61,458 nucleotides of DNA from Oscillibacter sp. (GTDB lineage Bacteria > Bacillota > Clostridia > Oscillospirales > Oscillospiraceae). Below the pieces are notes generated by a model. That model saw only the letters and a list, made by a program, of their open reading frames with translations, had not been told where the DNA came from and ran no database searches. A program made the position numbers and the translations under genes. Positions 42,336 to 50,212 of this stretch are shown piece by piece. The stretch covers positions 1-61,458 of the forward strand of contig JAFSRH010000004.1 in the NCBI GenBank assembly GCA_017446225.1, in the 5' to 3' direction. Position 1 is the first letter of the stretch. Every line of letters begins with the position of its first letter.

Positions 42336-43844
42336 TCACAAGCGGGCGTAGTATTCGCCGTAAAACTCCATGCCGTTTCTCCCGTGGGTCTTGACAACGT
42401 ACAGGGCGCGGTCGGCGTCCTTATAAATATCTTCCGTGCCGCCCTCCCGGTCGTTGAACGCCACGCCGATACTCAGCGTCACGGCGGGGAGACCATCGGA
42501 CGTGTCTTGCAACGCTTCGCTGACTTTCAGCAGTTTTCCCTTGACCAGTTTCTTCATCGCGGAGGAGGCGTCCGTCATAATCACGGCGAACTCGTCCCCG
42601 CCCACCCGGCACGGGAAATCCGTGTCCCGGAAATTCTGGTCCAGCAGGCGCGCCACTTTTTTCAGTACGCAGTCCCCCACCTCATGCCCGTAAGAGTCAT
42701 TGATACGCTTGAACAGGTCCACGTCAATGAGTATCAGCGCAATGGGGAGGTTTTTATACTCTTCCCGCATTTTGTCGAACGTCCGGCGGTTGTACAGGGC
42801 GGTCAACGGGTCATGTTCCGCCTCGTGGCGCAAGTGCGCGCTGGTTTTCTGGTTCTCGTTGTACATGATGTTATAGGCCAGCGCAAGATAGCGGAGTTCA
42901 TAGGCCCCGACCATGGGAAGGGGCTGGTAGCGGTGAATACAGGTTACGAAGGAGTTCATGGGCCAGAGGACAAGGCGCATGACGGTCAGAATGGTGATAA
43001 GCGTAATGCACATCAGGAGAATGGCCAGAAAGCGTTGTCCGAACGTTAGGCGCGTCAGGAGGGCGGCGTTGGTTTTTTCCGCAACGGCCCGTTCCTCCGT
43101 CACGCGCCGGATACAGGAATCCACACACTTTTCAATCAGGTCGATATAGCGCTGGTAAGCATCGTCATGCGTCATGGTAATGGCGGCCTGAATTTTTTCG
43201 TCCGGGGTCATGGCTTTTTCGTCCGCCGTCAGTTCCACATCGTTCAGGCAGGAAGCGGCCTCGTTGGGAATGTAGTTACAGGCTTCCGTAACCAGTCTCA
43301 TGGCGTGGTATTCCCGGTCCATCAGCTCATAGGAATAACGGCAGGCTTCGTCAAGATAGAGGTAGGCGTAACTCTCCAGAAAATAGGTTTTCAGGACTTC
43401 GGCGGCCTTTTCACGGTTCCGCAAAACCAATGATTCTTCAAAATACCGGTCCATATAGATGATATCCTGTGTGATGGCGAACATCCGGGTCTGGGCCGTC
43501 AGGTAGTTAGAGGCGTGTTTCAGCTGATTGGCGGCCAGTTCGGAGGCAATATATTTGTCGTTCGCGTGACGGAGACTTTCGTAAGCGTAGGATGTCCGGA
43601 AGGAACTGAACAGGAAAAGCGTCAGAAAAATCAGGGCCAGCGAAAGCACCAGCATATTAATACTGCGTATTTTCGGCCCGGAGTTTTCTTCCGTCAGGTC
43701 GGGAATAAAGGGGTTTTCCGGGTAGACGGACGCGGGGGACGTTTCTTCACTTTCGGGCTTTTGGCTCAGGACGGATTCCTTTTTTGCGGAAAGAGGTGTG
43801 GCGGACGAGCGTTTTGAGGTTGCGTTCCGGCGTTTTTTCTTCAT
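42336..43844 (-). CDS. Membrane diguanylate cyclase (GGDEF domain)
   Basis: 502 residues. A charged cytoplasmic N-terminus (about 60 residues) precedes a membrane segment (INMLVLSLALIFLTLFLF). An extracytoplasmic helical sensor region (about 80-290) follows, with several Cys residues, then a second segment (FLAILLMCITLITILTVM). The C-terminal GGDEF domain (about 340-500) has the intact active site RVGGDEFAVI and the metal/GTP residues of LIDVDLFKRINDSYGHEVGD. It should make cyclic di-GMP in response to an outside signal. A good sigma-A promoter lies upstream (TTGTCT, 18 bases, TATAAT, 43926-43897). Cyclic di-GMP often controls pili and adhesion, relevant to the nearby pilin. Confidence 0.9.
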   Translation of the reverse strand: MKKKRRNATSKRSSATPLSAKKESVLSQKPESEETSPASVYPENPFIPDLTEENSGPKIRSINMLVLSLALIFLTLFLFSSFRTSYAYESLRHANDKYIASELAANQLKHASNYLTAQTRMFAITQDIIYMDRYFEESLVLRNREKAAEVLKTYFLESYAYLYLDEACRYSYELMDREYHAMRLVTEACNYIPNEAASCLNDVELTADEKAMTPDEKIQAAITMTHDDAYQRYIDLIEKCVDSCIRRVTEERAVAEKTNAALLTRLTFGQRFLAILLMCITLITILTVMRLVLWPMNSFVTCIHRYQPLPMVGAYELRYLALAYNIMYNENQKTSAHLRHEAEHDPLTALYNRRTFDKMREEYKNLPIALILIDVDLFKRINDSYGHEVGDCVLKKVARLLDQNFRDTDFPCRVGGDEFAVIMTDASSAMKKLVKGKLLKVSEALQDTSDGLPAVTLSIGVAFNDREGGTEDIYKDADRALYVVKTHGRNGMEFYGEYYARL

Positions 43845-43931
43845 CTGCTTGCCTCCTGTCTGTCAGGCGCGGCGCACCCGCAAAAACTACAATTCTATTA
43901 TAACACGGAAACGGTATCAAAGACAAGTTTC

Positions 43932-43986
43932 CCGGCGGACTTTTTTTCGGCCGCCGGTTGATTTTCACGCGCTCCCGGTGTATGAT
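43932..43986 (+). promoter_or_regulatory. Promoter and dyad for the 15-residue-repeat gene
   Basis: TTGATT (43958-43963), 17-base spacer, TATGAT (43981-43986). Just upstream CCGGCGG (43932-43938) and CCGCCGG (43951-43957) form an inverted repeat that could be an operator or a hairpin on the divergent transcript. Confidence 0.5.
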
Positions 43987-44028
43987 GGGAAGCGTGAAAA
44001 CGCCGCCGCAAGGCACGGGAGGTATCAT

Positions 44029-44514
44029 ATGACAACGGAAGAACTGTTGCAGGAATTGTGCAAGGCGCAAAAGAAGGCGCTGCTTTACAGCCGGATTGCG
44101 CTGGGGCTGGCTCTGGCGATTATTATTGGGATTGCGTGCGCGGCGCCGTACGCGGTTCAGGCGGTGCGGACGGCCCGAAGCTCCTTACAGAAAATCGATG
44201 CGATTTCCGGCAGCGTCAACACGCTGATTGGCGCCTCCGGGGAAAGCGGCCTGTCCGTTGCCGAAACGCTGGAAAAACTCAACAGTCTGGACTATGAACA
44301 TCTCAACGAAGCCATGAAGAAACTGGACGGAATGGACCTCGGACAGCTCAACGATGCCATCAGCCGCCTGAACAACGTGGACTTTAACCGGCTCAATTCG
44401 GCCATGAGTTCCCTTGACAACGTGGACTTTGAACGGCTGAACGAGGCGATCCACGACTTGGACAACCTCATGGAACCGTTAAACCGCTTTGTCAAGGCGT
44501 TGTCGCCCTCATAA
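44029..44514 (+). CDS. Small membrane protein with four 15-residue Leu-Asn repeats
   Basis: 161 residues. A short cytoplasmic start (MTTEELLQELCKAQKKALLY) leads to one hydrophobic segment (IALGLALAIIIGIACAAPYA, about residues 23-42) and a helical stalk. Residues about 89-148 are four consecutive 15-residue units of pattern D-aromatic-x-x-L-N-x-A-x-x-x-L-(D/N)-x-(V/M/L), for example DFNRLNSAMSSLDNV. Such regular spacing suggests a coiled coil or helical rod projecting from the membrane. I recognise no family or partner. It has its own promoter and is divergent from the diguanylate cyclase. Confidence 0.75.
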   Translation: MTTEELLQELCKAQKKALLYSRIALGLALAIIIGIACAAPYAVQAVRTARSSLQKIDAISGSVNTLIGASGESGLSVAETLEKLNSLDYEHLNEAMKKLDGMDLGQLNDAISRLNNVDFNRLNSAMSSLDNVDFERLNEAIHDLDNLMEPLNRFVKALSPS

Positions 44515-44521
44515 GGGCGGG

Positions 44522-45772
44522 TCAGTCGCCGCTGTGCGCGCAAAACTCTTCCCAGACGGCTTGCGCCGTGTCCTGTACGGAGCCGTTATTGTCAACGGCG
44601 CAGTCCCGGAAACGCCGATAGAGCACTTCCCGTTCTTTCCAGAGCCGTTCCGGCCCGGTCCGCTGTGACAGGGGGCGTCCGGCCGTGGGCAGAAGGGACA
44701 GGTCCCGAAGAAGATGGTAAATCCGGCCGTTCTGTTTCAGGGCGGCGTAGTTCCGCTCATCCTTGACCACGCCGCCGCCGGTAATCAGAATTTTACCGGT
44801 TTCCTTGCCCGCGTTGGCGGTCTCTCTCCGCTCCATATCCCGGAAGGCGGCTTCCCCGTCCGTGGCGAAGATTTCCGGGACGGTCTTTCCGGCGCGGCGG
44901 GCAATGCGGGCGTCAATGTCCACGGCTTCCCGCCCCGTCAGAAGGGACAACGCCCGGCCGATGGTACTTTTTCCACAGCCGGGCATTCCTATCAGGACAA
45001 GGTTGGTCCGGTCCTGACGCAGACAGGACAGCACATGGAATTGTAACGCCTCCGAAATCTCCGCTCCGAAAAACAGCCCCTCCGCCACCGCCGCCTGTGC
45101 CACCAGCATGGGCAGACCGTCCGAACAGGCAACGCCCAACGATTCCGCCTGTAAAAGCAGGGCCGTGCGGCGCGGATTGTAAATCAGGTCCAGCACGCCG
45201 CAAAGGGACGGAAACGCGGTCAGGTCCAGCGGGGCGTTCCCGTTTTCCGGATACATCCCCACGGGCGTGGCGTTGATCAGAATTTCGGCGTCCGCGTGGC
45301 GCGTCAGGTTGTCGTAGCGGTTTTCGCCGGTCCGGGAGATGAGGACCACATCGCGCGGATTCCGCCGCCGCACTTCCGCCTGTACGCTTAACGCCGCGCC
45401 CCCGCTCCCTAAAATCAGCGCTTTCCGGCCGCGGAAGGAGATTCCCGCCAGCCGTGCCATAGCCCGGAATCCAAGGGCGTCCGTATTCCACGCGCGGAGT
45501 TTCCCATCGGGGCCGCGCGTAAGCGTGTTGACGCTCCCAATGGCGGCGGCGTACTCGTCCACCCAGTCACAGTACGGGAGGACGGCTTTTTTATACGGCA
45601 TGGCGACGTTTAAACCGCCGATATCGTCACGCGCCAGAAACGCGGGAAGGGCGTTGGGTTCCAGTTCTATGAGGCGGTAGTCCGGACAGCCCAGCGCGTA
45701 ATGGATGGGCCGGGACCAGCTATGCCCCAGCGCGCGGCCAATCAGGCCGTAAATTTTACCGCCGTTTCTCAT
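44522..45772 (-). CDS. aroE-aroK: Shikimate dehydrogenase-shikimate kinase fusion
   Basis: 416 residues in two domains. Residues 1 to about 255 are shikimate dehydrogenase (LGHSWSRPIHYALG, the catalytic Lys in MPYKKAVLPYCD, NTDALGF, and the NADP-binding LILGSGGAALSVQAE). Residues about 265-416 are shikimate kinase: P-loop LIGMPGCGKSTIGRAL, shikimate-binding DIDARIARRAGKTVPEIF, and ITGGGVVKDERNY. One protein thus performs two consecutive shikimate-pathway steps. The start at 45772 follows GGAGGAGGCGTT; its ATG overlaps the chorismate mutase stop. Last gene of the aromatic operon. Confidence 0.92.
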   Translation of the reverse strand: MRNGGKIYGLIGRALGHSWSRPIHYALGCPDYRLIELEPNALPAFLARDDIGGLNVAMPYKKAVLPYCDWVDEYAAAIGSVNTLTRGPDGKLRAWNTDALGFRAMARLAGISFRGRKALILGSGGAALSVQAEVRRRNPRDVVLISRTGENRYDNLTRHADAEILINATPVGMYPENGNAPLDLTAFPSLCGVLDLIYNPRRTALLLQAESLGVACSDGLPMLVAQAAVAEGLFFGAEISEALQFHVLSCLRQDRTNLVLIGMPGCGKSTIGRALSLLTGREAVDIDARIARRAGKTVPEIFATDGEAAFRDMERRETANAGKETGKILITGGGVVKDERNYAALKQNGRIYHLLRDLSLLPTAGRPLSQRTGPERLWKEREVLYRRFRDCAVDNNGSVQDTAQAVWEEFCAHSGD

Positions 45773-46068
45773 AACGCCTCCTCCTTCCGGGAAACCGTAT
45801 TGACAGGGCCGGAAAGCGGTTCGGCCTGACGGGCGCGGGAAAGTTCCATCAGGACCGTAAAGAGATGACACGCGTAAGGGCCGTAAACGCCCGCCTTTTC
45901 GCTCACGCGCGCCAGAATTTCCCGTTCCCGCCGCGCGTCCAGTATGGGCAGACGCCGCGCCCGTTTTATGGCCGCGATTTCCTCCACAAGCGACATCCGT
46001 TCCAGAAAAAGTTTCAAAATCTGTTCGTCCACTGCGTCAATCCGCGCGCGAACGCTCCGTATGTCCAT
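45769..46068 (-). CDS. Chorismate mutase (AroQ type)
   Basis: 99 residues of the all-helical AroQ fold: MDIRSVRARIDAVDEQILKL, then VEEIAAIKRARRLPILDARR and EREILARV, with the conserved Arg and Lys residues for chorismate binding. It converts chorismate to prephenate. The gene begins 32 bases inside aroC and ends overlapping aroE-aroK, so it is embedded between two overlaps. Prephenate then goes to TyrA, encoded by the first gene of the operon. Confidence 0.9.
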   Translation of the reverse strand: MDIRSVRARIDAVDEQILKLFLERMSLVEEIAAIKRARRLPILDARREREILARVSEKAGVYGPYACHLFTVLMELSRARQAEPLSGPVNTVSRKEEAL

Positions 46069-47152
46069 TCAGTCCTCCGTATTCGAGCGCGACATCCAGC
46101 ACAACCGCCGCCGTCACGGCTTCCACAACCGGCGCCGCGCGCTGTGCAACGCACGCGTCATGGCGTCCGGGTATCGTAAGCGTGACTTCCTCCCCGGTGG
46201 CCAGATTGACGCTCCGCTGCGGGCGGGCAATGGACGGCACGGGCTTAAAGGCTGCCCGTAACAGTAAGGGCATACCGTCCGTAATGCCGCCCAGAATGCC
46301 GCCGCTGTGATTGGAAGTCGTGACTACGCGTCCCTGTTCGAGCGCGAAGGGGTCATTGTTCCGGGAGCCGGACAGGCCCGAGGCGGCAAACCCCGCCCCG
46401 AACTCCACGCCTTTTACGGCCGGTATCCCGAACAACGCCGCCGACAGACGGCTTTCCATGCCCTCAAACATCGGCCCGCCCCAGCCCGCCGGAATCCCGA
46501 TCGCGGCGCACTCCACAACGCCGCCCACAGAATCCGACTCCCGCCGCGCCTTTTCCACGGCGGCCCGCATGGCCTCCCCGGCGGCGTCAGAGAGTACGGG
46601 AAACGGCTTACCGGCAAGGGCGTCAAAGAGTTCTTCCGTGGGACGGAGCGGAAAAGCGTGGTCAAAGACATCCGCCACGCGGTACAGGTGCGCGCCGCTG
46701 TAAATCCCCCGCCGCGCCAGAATCTGTTTCGCGATTCCCCCGGCCACGCACAACGGCGCGGTCAGACGTCCGGAAAAATGTCCGCCGCCGCGCATATCCG
46801 CCGCGCCCCGCCACTTCACGAAGGCGGTATAATCCGCGTGTCCGGGCCGGGGCACGTCACGGAACGCGTTGTAATCCCCGGGACGTTGGTCACGGTTTTC
46901 CAGAACGGCCAGCAACGGAAAGCCGTTGGTACGGCCATCCGAGAGGCCGGAGAGGAACCGCGGAACGTCCGCTTCCCGCCGGGACGTGGAGAGCGCGTCC
47001 TGTCCGGGACGGCGGCGGTCAAGAAAACGTTGCAGTTCCGCGATGTCAACCGCTTCCCCGGACGGGAGTCCGTCCATGAGTACGCCGACCGCGGGGCCGT
47101 GCGACTCCCCGAACACAGATACCCGTAACAGCTTTCCGAATTCAGAGGACAT
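46037..47152 (-). CDS. aroC: Chorismate synthase
   Basis: 371 residues from an ATG behind GGGAGGG. FMN-dependent enzyme that makes chorismate. Signatures include LLRVSVFGESHGPAVGVLMD, RPGHADYTAF, RGGGHFSGRLTAPLCVAGG and NHSGGILGGITDGMP. An upstream in-frame ATG lies within aroA. The gene overlaps aroA by 11 bases and chorismate mutase by 32, indicating tight coupling. Confidence 0.95.
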   Translation of the reverse strand: MSSEFGKLLRVSVFGESHGPAVGVLMDGLPSGEAVDIAELQRFLDRRRPGQDALSTSRREADVPRFLSGLSDGRTNGFPLLAVLENRDQRPGDYNAFRDVPRPGHADYTAFVKWRGAADMRGGGHFSGRLTAPLCVAGGIAKQILARRGIYSGAHLYRVADVFDHAFPLRPTEELFDALAGKPFPVLSDAAGEAMRAAVEKARRESDSVGGVVECAAIGIPAGWGGPMFEGMESRLSAALFGIPAVKGVEFGAGFAASGLSGSRNNDPFALEQGRVVTTSNHSGGILGGITDGMPLLLRAAFKPVPSIARPQRSVNLATGEEVTLTIPGRHDACVAQRAAPVVEAVTAAVVLDVALEYGGLNGHTERSRAD

Positions 47153-48365
47153 GAACGGACCCTCCCAGACATTGATAATCGTCCCAGAAGGCGGGATAGG
47201 ACTTCCGCACGGCCTCCGCGCCAAGAATCGTCACCGGGTCCGCACACGCGCACGCCGCCACGGCCGCCGCCATGACAATTCTATGGTCACGTTGCCCGTC
47301 CACGGTACCGCCCCGCAGACCGCCGCCTGCAACGCGTAAAAAATCGGGTCCTTCCTCCGCGCGGCCTCCGAGGGCGCGTAACAAACGGGACATCGCGCGC
47401 AGACGGTCGCTTTCTTTGAGCCGGAGCCGTTGCGCGCGTACAAAGCGCGTGGAGCCGTGCCGTACGGCGGACATCACCGCCAGCGGCGGCAGAAGGTCCG
47501 GACAGTCGGAGACGTCAATTTCCACGTCCCCCCGATGCTTCAGACGCCGGAACAGGTCCGTAACGGCCCGGTCTCCCTGCGCGGAGACGGGATTCAAGCC
47601 CCGAATTTCCACATCTCCGCCCAGAAAATTCGCGGCGTACCAGAACGCGGCCTGTGACCAGTCCCCTTCCACAACTGCGCGAAACGCCCGACAGGGCTGT
47701 CCGCGTATCCGGAAGCGCGGACCGTCGGAGGGCGTAACGTGTACTCCGGCTTTCGCGAGCGCCTCCAGCGTCATGGAAACGTAGGGCGCGGACTGTAACG
47801 GCGTCAGGCTTTCCAGAACGGATTCCCCGTCCAGCGCGGACAGGGCGAACAGAAGCCCCGTAAAGAACTGGCTGGAGACGTCCCCGGGGAGTTGATAGCG
47901 TCCGGCCTTTAACGTGCCCCTGACGGTAAGCGTGTCGCCGTCCTGACGGTAAAAGATGCGCTTCTCGTCAAAGAGGGTCCGGTACGGAGCGTGCGGACGT
48001 TGCATAAGCCGTCCGCGGCCGGTAAAAACGCCTCCGCCGCTGACGGCAAGGGCCACAGGGATGAGAAAACGTAACGTAGACGCGGACTCCCCGCAGTCCA
48101 TCCGAGGCAGAGCGGACGCCGTTCGAGCAACGGAACGCGCGCCGGTACCCGTAACCCGGTACGCGCTCCCGTCCGCGCTCCAACGCGCGCCGAGCGCCTC
48201 AAGACAGCATAACGTCCGCCCGACATCCTCCGAGCGCGTCACGGCCCGTACGGTACTGGTCCCGGACGCCAGCGCGGCCGCGATGAGCAGACGGTGCGCC
48301 ATGGACTTGCTCCCCGGCGGCGTAACGGTCCCCGACAGACGGCGGGGAAAAATCGTAATATTCAC
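47142..48365 (-). CDS. aroA: 3-phosphoshikimate 1-carboxyvinyltransferase (EPSP synthase)
   Basis: 407 residues; PPGSKSMAHRLLIAAALASG, MDCGESASTLRFLIPVA and RLKESDRLRAMSRLL are the substrate-binding signatures. The pattern is somewhat diverged, with Ala at the usual Gly of the GTLxR-type motif (ESASTLR), as in class II-like enzymes. It joins phosphoenolpyruvate to shikimate 3-phosphate. It lies 23 bases after tyrA and overlaps aroC. Confidence 0.92.
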   Translation of the reverse strand: MNITIFPRRLSGTVTPPGSKSMAHRLLIAAALASGTSTVRAVTRSEDVGRTLCCLEALGARWSADGSAYRVTGTGARSVARTASALPRMDCGESASTLRFLIPVALAVSGGGVFTGRGRLMQRPHAPYRTLFDEKRIFYRQDGDTLTVRGTLKAGRYQLPGDVSSQFFTGLLFALSALDGESVLESLTPLQSAPYVSMTLEALAKAGVHVTPSDGPRFRIRGQPCRAFRAVVEGDWSQAAFWYAANFLGGDVEIRGLNPVSAQGDRAVTDLFRRLKHRGDVEIDVSDCPDLLPPLAVMSAVRHGSTRFVRAQRLRLKESDRLRAMSRLLRALGGRAEEGPDFLRVAGGGLRGGTVDGQRDHRIVMAAAVAACACADPVTILGAEAVRKSYPAFWDDYQCLGGSVHVL

Positions 48366-48388
48366 GTTCCGCCGCTTCCGGAAAACGT

Positions 48389-49225
48389 TCAGTTTCCGCC
48401 GGCCTCCGCCTTTTTCTCCCGTCCGTCTTTGAGTAAGGCGCGGAGCGTTTCGGCGTCCTTTTCCTTCAGGGCCTTGGAATATTCCTGCAAATGTCCGATC
48501 AGGGTATCCACTTCCCCGGCGAGGTAGTCGGAATTCTCAAGAAACAGTTCCGTCCACATATCCTCATCCAGACGCGCCACGCGGGTCATGTCCAAGAAAC
48601 TTCCGGAAGAAAATCCGCGCCGTTTCCGGGCTTGCGGCGATTTGATGTAGGCGCCGGACACCACGTGGGCCAGTTGAGACGTATAAGCGACAATGCGGTC
48701 GTGCTCGTCAGGGTTGCTGAACGTCAGGCCGGCAAAGCCGATATCGGTAAAAAAGTTCTTGAGCATTTCAAGATGAGAAGGGTCCGTGCGCTCATCGGGG
48801 GTCAGAATCATGTACGAGTCCGTGAACAGTTCCTCCGAGGAAGCGGTAAAGCCGCTCCGTTCCCGTCCGGCCATGGGGTGCCCGCCGATATAGGTAAAGC
48901 CGCGTCTGCGGGCGATGGGCGCGATTTGGGCGCACACGTTCCGCTTTACGCCGCACAGGTCCACAACAACGGATTTGGGGGAAATCATGCGCGCGGAATT
49001 TTCGATCCATTTTACGGCGTCTTTCGGACGAACCGCCAGCAGAATCAGGTCACACCAAGGCAGGTTATGTTCATTGAGCGGTCCGTCAATGGCGCCGCTC
49101 ATGCGGGCCATGGTGATGATTTCGGCCTCCAAGTCGATACCGTACACCGTGTGCCCGGTACGGTCTTTCGCGCTTTTGGCCACGGACCCGCCAATCAGAC
49201 CCAGTCCCACAATACCGATCGTCAT
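48389..49225 (-). CDS. tyrA: Prephenate dehydrogenase
   Basis: 278 residues. NAD-binding start MTIGIVGLGLIGGSVAKSAK, then the prephenate-binding region IGGHPMAGRERSGFTASSEE and the His-bearing YTSQLAHVVSGAY. No C-terminal ACT domain, so feedback control by tyrosine is unlikely at the protein level. First gene of the operon, behind AGGAGGAAAAAAGC, preceded by an attenuator-like leader. Makes 4-hydroxyphenylpyruvate for tyrosine. Confidence 0.93.
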   Translation of the reverse strand: MTIGIVGLGLIGGSVAKSAKDRTGHTVYGIDLEAEIITMARMSGAIDGPLNEHNLPWCDLILLAVRPKDAVKWIENSARMISPKSVVVDLCGVKRNVCAQIAPIARRRGFTYIGGHPMAGRERSGFTASSEELFTDSYMILTPDERTDPSHLEMLKNFFTDIGFAGLTFSNPDEHDRIVAYTSQLAHVVSGAYIKSPQARKRRGFSSGSFLDMTRVARLDEDMWTELFLENSDYLAGEVDTLIGHLQEYSKALKEKDAETLRALLKDGREKKAEAGGN

Positions 49226-49280
49226 GCTTTTTTCCTCCTAATCATTCTTTCCACGGGCGGCAGGCCGCCGTGGTCCCGTT

Positions 49281-49317
49281 CAAAGGGAAAGCCCCGCAGC
49301 CGGACGGGCCGCGAGGC
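49281..49317 (-). terminator. Attenuator-type terminator ahead of tyrA
   Basis: On the reverse strand GCCTCGCGGCC pairs with GGCTGCGGGGC (11 bp with two G-T pairs, loop CGTCC), followed by TTTCCCTTT. It sits between the leader peptide and tyrA. A second hairpin (CCACGGCGG with CCGCCCGTGG) follows nearer the gene. Confidence 0.6.
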
Positions 49318-49348
49318 TGAACTGGACTACGCCGACTCTCCACGCGCC

Positions 49349-49411
49349 TTACCCGCAAAGAAAGTAAAGCTGAAAAACACGCTGTTTTCCGGCGCGTACA
49401 GAAGTTTTCAC
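49349..49411 (-). CDS. Candidate aromatic leader peptide of the tyrA operon
   Basis: 20 residues from a GTG: MKTSVRAGKQRVFQLYFLCG. The ribosome site AAAAGGGG lies nine bases upstream. Three of the last eight residues are Phe or Tyr (F-Q-L-Y-F-L-C-G), and the stop is about 31 bases before the terminator stem. This layout matches transcription attenuation, where stalling at Phe/Tyr codons would favour read-through into the aromatic operon. A longer 65-codon frame in another register also crosses this area, but it has no comparable ribosome site. Confidence 0.5.
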   Translation of the reverse strand: MKTSVRAGKQRVFQLYFLCG

Positions 49412-49504
49412 AGCGGAAATCCCCTTTTCTATAAAGCATAGCACTTTGGAAGGAAAACAGAAAGCGGAAAATTGCACAAAATCACGGAGGATTTCCGGGA
49501 AATT

Positions 49505-50107
49505 TCAGGCAAAATTTTCGACCTCTTCCCGAAGGACGGGGTACCCCGTCCCCGTCATCGGACGGCACCCGGCCAGAAGCATGGCGGACGCTTGCAGAAT
49601 ATAGGCAATGTCCACATCGGGACCGGGCGTTTTCTCGGAAAGGTACCGGTTATGAAGCGCTTCCAGTTCCTGAGGGAGCGTTGCGGGGACGTCCGGACAG
49701 GGAACGCCCGGGAGCGCCGCGCCGGACAGGCGCGCGTGAAGGGAGAGCCGCAACGCGGTTTCATACACATGATGTTCCCAGCCAACGCCGGGAAAGTGCG
49801 GGTTATGCGGCCACGTGAACGCGTCCGCGACATAATGCGTCAGTTTCCCCATGGTGTAGTAATGCCACAGGTTCCAGCGCGCGCGGCGTTGCAGACGGCG
49901 GATACGGCGGTTGATGTAGGCTTTGGCGTTGCCGTATGTATGCCCGCCGAAGGGTTTGCTGTGAAGGGACCCTTTCAGGTAACTGAAGGGGTTGCAATCG
50001 GGCTGGAAGGAGCCGAAGAGAAACGCCAGCTCATAACGGCGGGCGGGGAAACCGTTCTCACGGGACAGTATGCTCCGGGCAAGGAGAAGGTGACTTCTTT
50101 TCTGCAC
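49505..50107 (-). CDS. Zinc-dependent phospholipase C-like protein
   Basis: 200 residues from a GTG behind GAGGT (MQKRSHLLLARSILSRENGF). The His-rich helical core of the zinc-dependent phospholipase C fold is visible: LHSKPFGGHTYGNAKAYINR, then WNLWHYYTMGKLTHYVADAF and GWEHHVYETAL. There is no signal peptide and no N-terminal Trp as in secreted toxins, so this belongs to the small intracellular-type group of unclear substrate. ATG 50179 is an alternative start, but lies close to the promoter (TTGCAA, 18 bases, TACAAT, 50193-50164). Confidence 0.7.
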   Translation of the reverse strand: MQKRSHLLLARSILSRENGFPARRYELAFLFGSFQPDCNPFSYLKGSLHSKPFGGHTYGNAKAYINRRIRRLQRRARWNLWHYYTMGKLTHYVADAFTWPHNPHFPGVGWEHHVYETALRLSLHARLSGAALPGVPCPDVPATLPQELEALHNRYLSEKTPGPDVDIAYILQASAMLLAGCRPMTGTGYPVLREEVENFA

Positions 50108-50163
50108 TGCGGATACCTCGATTCTGACAGACTGCGGCACGGTCCAACGCCGTACGCACGGAC

Positions 50164-50193
50164 ATTGTAGCACAGGCATCGGCGGGTTTGCAA
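50164..50193 (-). promoter_or_regulatory. Sigma-A promoter of the phospholipase C-like gene
   Basis: On the reverse strand TTGCAA (50193-50188), 18-base spacer, TACAAT (50169-50164), in the gap after fumC. Confidence 0.5.
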
Positions 50194-50212
50194 GGACAGA
50201 TTGCGGACAATT

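Noticed and set aside
49242-49439. A 65-codon minus-strand frame in the tyrA leader
   Set aside because: It crosses the attenuator hairpins, has no good ribosome site and shows no aromatic cluster; the 20-codon frame in another register fits the leader role better.
49230-49440. T-box riboswitch ahead of tyrA
   Set aside because: The conserved antiterminator block (AGGGTGGNACCGCG) is absent; the similar-looking GGGACCACGG does not keep the required bases.
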